Shown here piece by piece: positions 35,187 through 44,207 of a stretch of DNA of 64,000 bases. The notes beneath the pieces were generated by a model that saw only the letters and a program-made list of their open reading frames with translations, did no database searches and was not told where the DNA came from. The stretch comes from Streptomyces sp. CG1 (GTDB lineage: Bacteria > Actinomycetota > Actinomycetes > Streptomycetales > Streptomycetaceae). Made by a program: the position numbers and the translations under genes. The DNA is taken from NCBI RefSeq assembly GCF_041080625.1, contig NZ_CP163518.1:10657501-10721500 (forward strand), in the 5' to 3' direction. Position 1 is the stretch's first letter; every line of letters begins with the position of its first letter.

Positions 35187-36212
35187 TCAGGACAAGTCGT
35201 TCAGGAGTACAGCCGCCCCGTCGAACCGTCCCGCCTTGAGATCCGTGAGCGCCTGGTCGGCCTGCGAGAGCGGATAGGCGTGCGTAGTCGCGTGCACCCC
35301 GTGCCGCGCGGCCAGGGTCAGGAACTCCCGTGCGTCCTCACGGGTGTTGGCGGTGACGCTGCGCAACTCCTTTTCGTAGAAGAGGTCGCTCTCGTAGTGC
35401 AGCGGCGGCGTGTCGCTCAGGTGGATGCCGGCGATGGCCAGCACGCCGCCACGGTCCAGGGCCCGCAGCGCGACGGGTACCAGGTCACCGACGGGGGCAA
35501 AGAGGATCGCGCTGTCCAGCGGCTCGGGCGGCATGTCGTAGGCGCCCTGCGCCGAGACAGCGCCCAGTTCCAGAGCCAGTCGCCGGGCGGCCACACCCCG
35601 TGTCATGACGTGCACGGTGGCACCCTCGGCGATCGCGACCTGGGCACACAGGTGCGCGCTGCCCCCGAAGCCGTACAGCCCGAGACGCCCGCCCGGCGGC
35701 AGCAGCGCCCGGCGCAGCGCGCGATAGCCGATGATGCCCGCGCACAGCATCGGGGCGAGCGCAATGTCGTCGAGTTCGCCGGGCAGCCGGTGCGCGAAGG
35801 CGGCCGGCACCGTCGTGTACTCGGCGTAACCGCCGTCGGCGTCCCAGCCCGTGTAGAGCGAGGCCGGGCACAGATTCTCGGACCTCCGCCGGCAGTACAT
35901 ACAGTCCCCGTCGGTGCGACGCAGCCAGGCCACTCCCACGCGCTCCCCGACCGTGAAGTCCCGCACCGCGGCCCCGAAGCCCTCGACCACACCGACCACC
36001 TCGTGACCAGGCGTGACCCCGGGACGGTGCACCGGCAGGTCACCCTCGATGACGTGCAGGTCCGTGCGGCACACCCCGCACGCGCGCACGCGCACCAGCA
36101 GCTCATCGTCCTCGGGCACCGGAACGGGCTTCCCGACCAATCGGAGGGGACCCTCCTCTACGGGCCGGGGCCCCTCCACGATCCACGCCCGCATCGTCAT
36201 TCTGTCCGTCAT
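35187..36212 (-). CDS. Zinc-dependent alcohol dehydrogenase
   Basis: A 341-residue medium-chain dehydrogenase. The catalytic zinc ligands are visible as Cys in [11 protein letters not shown] and His-Glu in [10 protein letters not shown]. The structural zinc site appears as [12 protein letters not shown]. The Rossmann motif is [18 protein letters not shown]. The layout matches bacterial AdhP-like or zinc-binding alcohol dehydrogenase family proteins, which oxidise primary alcohols with NAD(P). The ATG at 36212 follows GAGGAG; ATGs at 36200 and 36239 are alternatives. It appears to be monocistronic. Confidence 0.9.
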   Translation of the reverse strand: MTDRMTMRAWIVEGPRPVEEGPLRLVGKPVPVPEDDELLVRVRACGVCRTDLHVIEGDLPVHRPGVTPGHEVVGVVEGFGAAVRDFTVGERVGVAWLRRTDGDCMYCRRRSENLCPASLYTGWDADGGYAEYTTVPAAFAHRLPGELDDIALAPMLCAGIIGYRALRRALLPPGGRLGLYGFGGSAHLCAQVAIAEGATVHVMTRGVAARRLALELGAVSAQGAYDMPPEPLDSAILFAPVGDLVPVALRALDRGGVLAIAGIHLSDTPPLHYESDLFYEKELRSVTANTREDAREFLTLAARHGVHATTHAYPLSQADQALTDLKAGRFDGAAVLLNDLS

Positions 36213-36320
36213 GACGCTCCTCGTCCGCCGAAGCCGCACCCATCCGCACGTCTCATCCGGAACCGGTCCGGCAACATCGGTCCGGAACTCCAGTCTGGAA
36301 CGAAGGACGGTTGCGGGGCG

Positions 36321-36454
36321 TCAGTCGACGCCGTAGTCGAAGATCTCGTCTTCGGTGTAGTCGTCGAGGAGTGCTCCGATCGCTTCGCGGAGCTGCGTAG
36401 GCGCGGGCGGCCGCAGCCGGGTCGCTCGATGGCGGCGGGACCGGTGGTTGTCAT
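36321..36454 (-). pseudogene. Small frameshifted ORF with an acidic tail, possible antitoxin
   Basis: The ATG at 36454 has GGAGAGA just upstream and begins MTTTGPAAIERPGCG. The sequence downstream in another frame reads PTQLREAIGALLDDYTEDEI and ends FDYGVD at 36321. Removing one or two bases near 36410 would give a 45-residue acidic helix protein. It follows the RelE-like gene at 36533, as a small antitoxin might. The function is inferred from size and place only. Confidence 0.4.
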
Positions 36455-36532
36455 GGTCTCTCCACACCAGTTGGGCGGGGCGCGGCTCATCCCGGACGGC
36501 TGCACCGCCGCTTGATCGGCCGCGAAGGTGTC

Positions 36533-36745
36533 TCACCGTGCGCAGCCGACGTCCAGCACTTCGATCACGTCGCCCTCGACCGTGTAGACGAGCCAACACC
36601 ACTCGCCGAACGCTGCGCCCAGATTCGGGGCCTGGGGCTCCGCGTCCTTGGTGACCGCGTCGATGAGCGTGATGATCTCCTCGTGCATCTCGTCCGGCAC
36701 GTCGAAGAGCGCGTTGGCGGCCCGTTGGATCAGTTCGACTCTCAT
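36533..36745 (-). CDS. Small protein resembling RelE/ParE-type toxins
   Basis: A 70-residue protein: MRVELIQRAANALFDVPDEM, HEEIITLIDAVTKDAEP, GEWCWLVYTVEGDVIEVLDV. The order of helices followed by strands with a (W/Y)xVxYxVxGDxIxVLxV pattern is like RelE/ParE toxins, though it is shorter than most. The catalytic residues of RelE are not evident. The ATG at 36745 is chosen by length; no good ribosome site supports it. Confidence 0.45.
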   Translation of the reverse strand: MRVELIQRAANALFDVPDEMHEEIITLIDAVTKDAEPQAPNLGAAFGEWCWLVYTVEGDVIEVLDVGCAR

Positions 36746-37236
36746 GACGCACCCGCAGACGGCCAGGAGCGGTACGGTCCGGCGATACCGCACACCCCAC
36801 GCTGGCCTCAATGACCGAACAGAGTCCCTTATGACCACCATAGATCCGAGGTCTGTCACGGGCGAAGACTTCGTTGTGCGACAGCGTCGGAAAGATGGCG
36901 GTCATGACACCCAGCGTGGGAGACGGCACGCTCGGCAAGGCGAGGGCGCCTACCAGTCAGGCCGGCCCGCGGGCCTCGAGCCCACGCATCGACGTCAGTG
37001 GACGCCGGTCCGCTCCTGCACGGGCCGGCGTGCCCCCTCGACCTGGGCCCCGGCGAGCAGGCTCTCTGCCTGTGCCACGGCGTCGGCGGCGTCATCGGGC
37101 CGACGGTAGCGGAGCGGGTTCGCTGGGTCGCACCGCAGACCGGCCTGCGCGGACCGGTGGGCGCACAGCGCCGCAGAGGCGATCCTGACGTGGGGCATCA
37201 GAGCATTTTCATGCGGTGAGAGAGGAGCACTTCTCG
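36746..37236. other. Region without a confident gene
   Basis: About 490 bases. A minus-strand frame ending at 36995 reads ALCAHRSAQAGLRCDPANPL and DDAADAVAQAESLLAGAQVE, which is plausibly the tail of a protein, but no family was recognised. Confidence 0.35.
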
Positions 37237-37442
37237 GAGGCTGGCGTTGTGGACCAGTTCGACGGCCACCGCCGCCGGGCGGGCGGCAGCAGCCTGGCCT
37301 CCGACGGCCTGGCAGGCCAGCAGCGTCAGGGCCGGACGCAGGCTCTTGGATGCGGCCGGAACGTCGTGTGGGGAGCCGATGTTGTTCCACCAGCCGAAAT
37401 GCAGCCCGGTCAGGTGTCGGATGTTGGGGGGCAGGCCGTTGA
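37237..37442 (-). pseudogene. Polyprenyl synthetase fragment
   Basis: About 68 residues of the N-terminal region of trans-isoprenyl diphosphate synthases: LPPNIRHLTGLHFGWWNNIG, then KSLRPALTLLACQAVGGQAA and AVAVELVHNASL. The sequence stops just before the first DDxxD motif (normally LLHDDxxD). The 5' side is cut by the IS3 element at 37443. Both ends are therefore missing. Confidence 0.75.
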
Positions 37443-37509
37443 TGAAGCTTCCCCTTGATCGTGGACACCTGGAGACTGGGACCTGAGGTTCCAGAGGAAG
37501 TAGCACCAG

Positions 37510-37809
37510 GTGGGAAGCAAGTACACGAAGCGGTACAGCGAGGAGTTCAAGCGGGACGCGATCGCGCTCGTCGACTCCTCGGGCAAGACGGTCACCGCGG
37601 TGGCCCGGGAACTCGGCATCAGCTCGGAGTCCTTGCGCGGCTGGTACCGCAAGGCCAAGGCCGACCGGGGCGGGGGTCAGAGCGGCGAGCTGACCAGCGC
37701 CGAGCGCGAGGAACTGCGGCGGCTGCGCAAGGAGAACCGCGAACAGCAGCAGACGATTGAGATCCTGAAAAAAGCGACTGCCTTCTTCGTGAAGGAGAAC
37801 GACCGGTGA
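37510..37809 (+). CDS. IS3-family transposase OrfA
   Basis: A 99-residue helix-turn-helix protein: YTKRYSEEFKRDAIALVDSS, VTAVARELGISSESLRGWYR, then a leucine-zipper-like helix LTSAEREELRRLRKENREQQ ending KKATAFFVKEN. It binds the element ends. A GTG start at 37510 has AGG a few bases upstream. Its end overlaps OrfB by GTGA. Confidence 0.92.
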   Translation: MGSKYTKRYSEEFKRDAIALVDSSGKTVTAVARELGISSESLRGWYRKAKADRGGGQSGELTSAEREELRRLRKENREQQQTIEILKKATAFFVKENDR

Positions 37810-38683
37810 GCGAGCTGTACCGGTTCATCCATGCGGAGAAGGCGAACTACCCGGTCACCCTGCTGTGCCGGGTGCTGCACGTGGCCCGCTCCTCCTACTA
37901 CAGGGCGAAGCCGCCCGCCGCAGGCGCCAGGCCGCCGACGACGCACTCGCGCACGAGATCACCGTGCCGCACCTCGCCTCCCGCCGTACCTACGGTGTCC
38001 CGCGTATCCACGCCGAGCTGCGCCGCCTCGGGCGGCGGGTGAACCGCAAGCGCATAGCCCGCGTGATGCGTGAGCGCGACATCCGCGGTGTTACCCGCCG
38101 CAAGCACCGCTCGCTGACCCGGCCGGACAAGAAGGCGAAGCCGGCCCCGGACCTGATCGGCCGCGACTTTCACGCCGATACGCCCGGAACCAAACTGGTC
38201 GGCGACATCACCTACCTGCCCACCGCCGAGGGCTGGCTCTACCTCGCCTGCTGGCTGGACCTGGCCACCCGCGAGGTCGTCGGCTATGCCATGGCTGACC
38301 ACCACCGCGCCGAACTCGTCGTCAACGCCCTGGACATGGCCCACGGCCGGGGCCACCTGCAGCCCGGCTGCGTGATCCACAGTGATCGCGGAAGCGAGTA
38401 CACATCGACCCAATTCGGGGATCGAATACGGGGGTTGGGGCTGCGGCAAAGCTGCGGGCGCACCGGATCATGCTTCGACAACGCCGCTGCGGAGAGTTTC
38501 TGGGCACTGCTCAAGGAAGAGATCGGCACTCGTGTCTGGCCCGACCGGGCCACCGCCCGCGCCGAGGTCTTCGCCTTCATCGAGACGTTCTACAACCGCC
38601 GCCGCCTTCGCAAACACAAGGTCTTCGGCTACCTCACCCCGGCGGAGACCCGGCAACGGCACCAGCACGCCCTCGCGGCATAA
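37806..38683 (+). pseudogene. IS3-family transposase OrfB with a frameshift
   Basis: The N-terminus from 37806 reads SELYRFIHAEKANYPVTLLC and VARSSYYRAKPPA, then the frame shifts near 37930. The rest is complete in another frame: RRTYGVPRIHAELRRLGRRV, the catalytic Asp in LVGDITYLPTAEGWLYLACW, the second in CVIHSDRGSEYTSTQFGD, and Glu in NAAAESFWALLKEE. All three DDE residues are kept but full-length product needs the frame corrected, so the element is probably immobile. Confidence 0.85.
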
Positions 38684-38716
38684 CGAACGAGTGTCCGAGA
38701 TCACGGGGAAACTTCA

Positions 38717-39198
38717 GCCTCGACGTTCCTGCTGGGCCGCGTGTACGGGCTGGCCGGTTTCTGCGCCGGGCCGATCCTCGGCGCGGTGTTGACGGTCTCG
38801 GCCCTGCACGGCAATCCGGTGTACGGCGGTTCGCTGCTGGCCGTCTACGCGCTGGGCATGGCGCTGCCGCTGTTCGTGCTGGCCGTGTGCTGGGACCGCT
38901 TCCAGCTGGGCCGCTCGCGCTGGCTGCGCGGCCGGGAGCTGCGTCTAGGCCGGCTGCGGCTGCACACCACCTCCCTGGTGTCAGGGCACTTCTTCATCGG
39001 GATCGGCCTGCTCTTCCTCCTGTACGGCGGAGTGAGCGGGCTGTCCGGCGTCCTGGACGCGGACCAGGAGTTCCGGCTGGGGGAGGCCGCCTCCCGGATC
39101 GGCGGCGCGGTGCCTGGTACGCCCTGCTGGCCGTGGCGGTGCTGGCGGTCGCAGGCACGCTGGCATGGATCGCACTGCGGCGGGACCCCGAGGAGTGA
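38717..39198 (+). pseudogene. Cytochrome c biogenesis CcdA-type membrane protein, 5'-truncated and frameshifted
   Basis: The sequence after the IS3 element reads VYGLAGFCAGPILGAVLTVS, GGSLLAVYALGMALPLFVLA and VSGHFFIGIGLLFLLYGG, transmembrane helices of the CcdA/DsbD family with its FCAGP motif (family FCxGP Cys kept). Near 39112 the frame shifts and ends WYALLAVAVLAVAGTLAWIA with stop at 39198. The first helices and first Cys were lost at the IS3 junction. Intact relatives carry reducing power across the membrane for haem attachment. Confidence 0.8.
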
Positions 39199-39372
39199 AC
39201 GTGGGCCCGCCGACCGGACCGGAACGGTGGTGGCCGGTGAATGCGCCGGTGTGGGGGACGGGGCCTGCGGACCGTTCGATAGCGGTCGCGCAGGTAAGGC
39301 AGGTGGGGCAGTCGGCCGCTCTTGCCAGGCGGGCCCGGCCGCCCCGCCTGGCAAGTGATCCCGACGGCGGCC

Positions 39373-39822
39373 TCAGGCGCCCATCGACGCCAGCTCGATT
39401 GCGCTGCGGTAGTCGGCGGATGCGGCGACCACGCAGGTGCGGTAGGTGCGGTCGCCCCGGACTGCCTGGAAGTAATTGCGCAGCTGGAGCGTGTACTTGA
39501 CGAGGTACGAGGCCCCGGGAGCGAACCCCGGCGGCTTCGGCACCAGCGCGAACGCCTCGGAGCACTTGAGGATCGCGCCGGTGGCCTGGGACAGCACGTC
39601 GGCCACGTCGCTGTTCATGTTCCAGCCGTCGGCCAGCTGCTGGTTCCAGATGGCGGCTGCCACGACGCGCAGCTGTCCCTGCTCGTCGGGCGTCGGGTCG
39701 TCGGCCGGCGCGGCGCTGTGTGCGGGCACGGCGGGGGCGGCATGGGCCGCTCCCGTTCCGCCGACGGCCAGCACCACGCAGGCCAGGGTCGCGACGGTCG
39801 CCGATAAGAGCCGTTGTCTCAT
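39373..39822 (-). CDS. Secreted protein of unknown function
   Basis: A 149-residue exported protein. The signal peptide ends near GGTGAAHAAPA (residue 28). A Pro/Ala/Asp-rich linker precedes a helical domain: LRVVAAAIWNQQLADGWNMN, LKCSEAFALVPKPPGF, YLVKYTLQLRNYFQAV and YRTCVVAASADYRSAIELAS. Two Cys could pair. No family was recognised. The ATG at 39822 has a G-rich ribosome site upstream. Confidence 0.75.
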   Translation of the reverse strand: MRQRLLSATVATLACVVLAVGGTGAAHAAPAVPAHSAAPADDPTPDEQGQLRVVAAAIWNQQLADGWNMNSDVADVLSQATGAILKCSEAFALVPKPPGFAPGASYLVKYTLQLRNYFQAVRGDRTYRTCVVAASADYRSAIELASMGA

Positions 39823-40623
39823 CCTTGCCCCCTGTGATCGGGCGCGGCCACTCGACCGCGCGTTCGTCGAGGCTGGCACCGACGTCTCCGCCGTGTCCAC
39901 GGGTGGGAGCAAGCCCGTGCCCGAGAACGTCACGGCGACGACCACGGCCTGTCCAGCCAAGGGCTTCAGGCACAGCGCCTCCACAGCCGGGCGCGCAGCC
40001 CTCTGCGGGGTCTCATTGACTGACGGCCCGACGACCAGTGCCGACGCTCCCGGTACGGTGGGTTCCAGGGCGATGCCGGCGTCCCGGCAGGCGTGCGGGG
40101 TGCGCTCGCGGTCCACCGCGGTGCCGATCCGTACCTACCGCAGCGTAAAGTCGTGCCGTACGGCCCTGAACATATCGGGGGCGCCCGATCCGTGCGGGCA
40201 CGCCTGGGCACCGCGGGCCCGGACTTCCTCGGCGAAGGGCGGCTGCGCACGTAGCCCCGCTGTCGCAAGCCGTCTTCGGTCCCCGGCTCCCGTCGGCGCC
40301 GCACCATCCGACAGCCCTGCGACCAGCAAGGATGTTGCTGCGGTCCCGTTTCACCTGGCTGGAATCATTGAGGACAAAGCGGTCATCGCGGGCGTTGGCG
40401 ACTCGGCTGGTCCCGCGGTTGAGGCCCTCACCTGCATGAGCGCGGGTAGCGCCGCCTCAACCACCCTCCCAGGAATCGAGGTTAGCCTGCAGGGGCAATC
40501 TGTGGCCGCACCGTCCGTGGTGGTGCGGCGTTCCGCTTGTCTGATCGCCTGACGGCGGCTCCGAGCCTCCCGTAGCGTGACTGCCTGTCATGTCGTGTGC
40601 GCATGTGCGATAGGGAGGCATGA
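39823..40623. other. Region with one uncertain frame
   Basis: About 800 bases between two divergent secreted-protein genes. A minus-strand frame at 39826-40116 contains VEALCLKPLAGQAVVVAVTF, similar to the protein at 34624, but has no clear start or function. The rest shows no supported gene. GGGAGG at 40612-40617 serves the next gene. Confidence 0.4.
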
Positions 40624-41310
40624 ATGATGCGAAGAGCGTTACCGAGAATAGTGCTGGCTCTGCTGGCCGGAATGGGGCTGGTACTCGCCGGGCCGGCGGC
40701 GTCTCATGCGACCTCGTGGGACTCGGCTCCGGCCAATCGGCCCGGCGGGGTAGACGAGACTCTGGAGTTCGGTAGGACGACCGTGGTGCCGCAGCCGTAC
40801 ACCCCGGACCCCACGGCCGCCTTCGGGGACCACCAATGCCAGCTGAGGTATCACGAGTACTATCCGACGCCGGGCTGCGGAGGCTTCACCGTCGACGTCA
40901 CTCTGCACAACGTGCGCAATCAGCCGGGGTACATCGCGGGCAACCACGGTGGTGACAGCAGCGTCACGTTCACGGCAAAGGCCGACACCGCCCGAACCTT
41001 CGGCTGCCGCACGCCGGACGGGGAGTTCGACTGGGACACCGCCTTTGTGGTTCGTACGACCCAGAGCGAGCTCGACCGTGTCTACTTCGAAGCCGACGCG
41101 GGCTACATCGTCGACCAGTTCCGCCAGGACAAGGACCGTGACTACGGCCCGCACTTCTACATGAACTTCCCGGCGGTCAAGGTCGATTGCGCGGAGGGCT
41201 CCACTCCGGTCCAGTACGGCCTCAAGGTCACCAACCTCAACATCAGCATCGCCGGTTCCGACGTCTTCGGCACCACGAGCTGGCACCACGACGGGCCCTT
41301 CTACGGCTGA
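40624..41310 (+). CDS. Secreted protein of unknown function
   Basis: A 228-residue exported protein. Signal peptide to about residue 29 (VLALLAGMGLVLAGPAASHA). The mature part is beta-rich with several Cys and aromatic residues: HQCQLRYHEYYPTPGCGGFT, TFGCRTPDGEFDWDTAFVVR and VKVDCAEGSTPVQYGLKVTN. No family was recognised. The GGGAGG site six bases ahead of the ATG supports the start. Confidence 0.75.
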   Translation: MMRRALPRIVLALLAGMGLVLAGPAASHATSWDSAPANRPGGVDETLEFGRTTVVPQPYTPDPTAAFGDHQCQLRYHEYYPTPGCGGFTVDVTLHNVRNQPGYIAGNHGGDSSVTFTAKADTARTFGCRTPDGEFDWDTAFVVRTTQSELDRVYFEADAGYIVDQFRQDKDRDYGPHFYMNFPAVKVDCAEGSTPVQYGLKVTNLNISIAGSDVFGTTSWHHDGPFYG

Positions 41311-42033
41311 CGGCCGTCACGCGGCGAGCCGCACGGCTGTGAGCGAGGAACCGCACGCGCTGTGAGCGAGGGTCCGCGTGCAGCCCCGCTGCGACCGGGC
41401 GGGCCACCCGCCCCATGCAGGGAGGCCTTCTTGCCTGACCTCGTTGCCTGACCGTTCCCGCAGGCGGGGCTTCGGGCACTCCACGCCGACGTTCTGGAAC
41501 GGGTGCGGGCGCTGCTGGAAGACACCGTGAAGCCGGTGGCGTACCGCGGGACAACCACCATCGCGCCGAGATGGTACTTCTGGTGCTCGTCGCCCCGCCG
41601 TTGCTCGTCTTCGTGCTACTCCTCGTGGTGGGACAGAACCCCACTGGTCGTCGTGGGCCGAAGGGGTTGCCGTGCCCCGGACCACTTCCACCCGGTCCGG
41701 GGCACGGTGCTGTTGACCCGGGCCGGGCCGAGGCCACGGCCGCCGTGCGCGAACGGCAACGCGCGACGGCCAGGCCGTCACCGGCCGGACGCCGGCGTCC
41801 AGGCACCGAAGTCGTACCCGCCTCGGCGATCTGCCCCCGTGCAGCGGCCAGCCCTCGTCCACGGACACACCTGGCCAGACGCAGCCCGCCGGTCGGGGTC
41901 AGCGGGGCGTTACGGTGGGACACGAGGGCCCCTGCGGTCGGGCGTAGATGTCGCAATCCACACCGAACCCAGAAGGCCTTCATCCGTTCAGGCGCCCAGC
42001 CCACGCGTCGTTAACATCCCCGGGCCAGCCCAT
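41311..42033. other. Region without a confident gene
   Basis: About 720 bases. One plus-strand frame near 41490-41560 reads VLERVRALLEDTVKPVAYR and, after a possible frameshift, LLVLVAPPLLVFVLLLVVGQ, a membrane-like helix. No family or start could be assigned. Confidence 0.35.
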
Positions 42034-42180
42034 CTAGCCGGTGGTGTCGTCGGTGTCCCAGTCGACAGTGCGGCGGTATTCGGGGTGGTTTTTATCCATC
42101 TGGATGGCGGCGTGGATGGGCAGGGGGTGGCGGGTGCGGTGTTCCCAGGCCAGGGTGTGGTTGCACAGCCGCGCGGTGGT
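42034..42180 (-). pseudogene. 3' fragment of an unidentified gene
   Basis: The minus strand reads LTTARLCNHTLAWEHRTRHP, LPIHAAIQMDKNHPEYRRTV and ends DWDTDDTTG at a TAG. The composition is protein-like but it is cut upstream by transposase sequence. The family is unknown. Confidence 0.35.
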
Positions 42181-42842
42181 CAGGCTGGCAGCCGCTACAG
42201 CCTTGTCCCCGACCGGATCCAGGCGGACGGGTCATGGCTCAGCACCATCTACGGGTACACCGACCGGCGGCGCGAGCACGGCATCCAGGTCCGAGCCGTG
42301 TGCTACCAACTTGAGGCAGCCGGTGAGGAGTACACGCTGTTGACAACGCTGACAGACCACAAGCGGTATCCCGCCAGTGAGCTCGCCGCCCTCTACACCG
42401 AACGCTGGGAGATCGAAACGACGTTCAAGGAACTCAAGGCTCAGCAGATCGGCGCCGGGCAAGTCCTCTCCAGCAAGACGCCCCACGGCATCCGCCAGCA
42501 GATCTGGGGCCACCTGCTGGTCAACTACGTGCTGCGCGTGCACATGCTGGGGCCGCTCGGGCCAACAGCGAGGCCCTCGACCCCGATCGCCTCTCGTTCC
42601 TGACTTGCCTGCGCACCGCCCGCCGCATCACGATGATGCCGCCGGCGGGCTTTCCCTCTCGGCTTGACCCGGTCATCGCCCTCGTTGCCGAACTCCTGGC
42701 CAACATCAACCCACCTAGACGACCGCCCTCCAACCTACGAGGCGTCAAACGGGTCATTTCCCGGTACCCCATCAAGAGACCCGACGAGCACGGAGTGCCA
42801 GCCTCGCCCCGCAATCCGAAAATCGTCCCACCAGCCCCGTAA
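42180..42842 (+). pseudogene. IS4-family transposase, C-terminal part with frameshift
   Basis: The frame reads DGSWLSTIYGYTDRRREHGI, YTLLTTLTDHKRYPASELAA and LYTERWEIETTFKELKAQQI, which includes the IS4 YREK-like catalytic Glu region (YTERWEIE). After a shift near 42560 it continues DPDRLSFLTCLRTARRITMM and ANINPPRRPPSNLRGVKRVI, with stop about 42842. The N-terminal catalytic Asp residues are missing. Confidence 0.85.
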
Positions 42843-42853
42843 AACTAACGGTA

Positions 42854-43207
42854 TTGGACCTTGAGCACACGTTCCGCCTGTTCAAGCAGTCCCTCGGCTG
42901 GACCCGCCCCCGACTACGCGACCCGCAGGCGGCGGACCGGCGGACGTGGCTGGTGATCGCCGCGCACACCCAGCTCCGCCTCGCGCTCCCGCTGGCAGTC
43001 GACCGGCGGGGGTTTAGGCACATCCGGCCTCACCTGGGCAGTCCGGACCGTGAGCCCAAACCCACCCGGCCGGGGCCAGGGCGCCCGCCCAGCTCCAGGA
43101 ACCGACGCTCCGCCACCCGCTGTTACGTCGGCAAGACCGTCAAGTATGACGTCGGCAAGACCGTCAAGCGCCCCGCGACCGTTACCGAACGTAACCAACG
43201 ATGTTAA
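42854..43207 (+). pseudogene. Actinomycete transposase C-terminal fragment (NF041680-like)
   Basis: About 117 residues: DLEHTFRLFKQSLGWTRPRL, RRTWLVIAAHTQLRLALPLA and RHIRPHLGSPDREPKPTRPG. This is the usual ending of a transposase group common in Streptomyces. The final section repeats VGKTVK twice in tandem, from a duplication of about 24 bases. The earlier part of the gene is absent. Confidence 0.75.
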
Positions 43208-43550
43208 GGAACAAGCTTACCGGGGTGGCTGCCCCTGTCCTGGATCCCAGGCTGGCCTCGTGGCGAGCGGGTTCCGTCTTTTCTCACCCGTTCGGGGGCG
43301 GTGGAAACGCCGGGAGGGAAACGGATGGCGAGGGCGCGGTCGGATGTATCCGCGGGAGGTGTTCGGGGCGGAAATCCCCAGGTGGATCGGGTGACGGGAG
43401 AAGGGGCGCCGGCCCGGGCACCAGGCGTCACACTCCTGGTGTCCGGGCCGGCGGTGCGCGCATGGCGCATGGGTTGTCCGACAATGGGATTGGGGTACCC
43501 CGGCCCGATTCCGGCGGGCCGGGGCCCCGTATTGTGCTGTGGGTTTCGGG
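43208..43550. other. Intergenic stretch, nothing identified
   Basis: About 340 bases between a transposase remnant and the end of the charged secreted protein. No coding or structural signal was convincing. Confidence 0.5.
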
Positions 43551-44207
43551 TCAGTCCCAGCCGCCCTCGCCGCCCCAGCCGTCCTCGCCGCGGTCACCGC
43601 GCTCGCCGCGGTCGTCGTGGTCGCAGACCACGCGGAAGCTGGCGACGACTCCGTTCTTGACCTTCACGCCGTCTTCTGTCTTCTCGTGGTGCTCGCCCTT
43701 CTCGTCGTGCTCGCGGTTCTCACAGTTCTCGTTCTCGTCGTCGTCCTTGTCCTTGATCTTCGGGCAGACGCCGTTGGAGGAGCTGTGGGGGCCGACGGTG
43801 GCGATGGGGGCGCCGTTGTCGCAGATGGCTCCGCGGAAGACCTCGACGCGTTTGTGGCTGTCGTTGCGGATGTTGAGGGTCTTGGCGCCCAGGCCGCTGA
43901 CGACGGTGATGCAGTCGCCGGGGTGGGCGGAGTAGGACCGTTCGTTGACCTCGATCCGGCCCTCCTCTCTGCGTTCCTCGTGGCGCCTGCCTTCCTCGCG
44001 CCGGCCTTCGTTGCCCTTGCCCTGCCCTTCGTTGTTGTTGCCCTTGTTCTGTCCGGAGTCGCCGCCGAAGGGCGCTGCCGAGGCGGCGGCCGGGGCCGCC
44101 TGGGGTGCCGGGGCAGAGGCCGCCGAGGCGTGGGTGATGCCGGTCACTACGAGCGCCGCGGCGGCCGAGACACCTGCGGTCACCATGGTGGAACGAGCGA
44201 GCTTCAT
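43551..44207 (-). CDS. Secreted protein with highly charged low-complexity segments
   Basis: A 218-residue exported protein. Signal peptide to about residue 27. An Ala/Pro stretch precedes an Asn/Gly/Glu/Arg run (NKGNNNEGQGKGNEGRREEG, RRHEERREEGR). A compact beta domain follows with two or three Cys (HPGDCITVVSGLGAKTLNIR, VFRGAICDNGAPIATVGPHS, GVCPKIKD). The end is a second Asp/Glu/Arg-rich region (CENREHDEKGEHHEKTEDG) closing GWGGEGGWD. The charged flanks may bind ions or stay disordered. The ATG at 44207 has GGAG seven bases upstream. No family was recognised. Confidence 0.75.
   Translation of the reverse strand: MKLARSTMVTAGVSAAAALVVTGITHASAASAPAPQAAPAAASAAPFGGDSGQNKGNNNEGQGKGNEGRREEGRRHEERREEGRIEVNERSYSAHPGDCITVVSGLGAKTLNIRNDSHKRVEVFRGAICDNGAPIATVGPHSSSNGVCPKIKDKDDDENENCENREHDEKGEHHEKTEDGVKVKNGVVASFRVVCDHDDRGERGDRGEDGWGGEGGWD

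Larger units (their letters stand above)
37443..38716 (+). mobile_element. IS3-family insertion sequence
   Basis: Inverted repeats of 26 bp at 37443-37468 (starts TGAAGCTTCCCCTTGATC) and 38691-38716 share all but four bases. Inside are orfA and orfB. No matching target duplication is visible at the outer edges, and the flanking genes are different truncated genes, so a deletion probably followed insertion. Confidence 0.88.
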
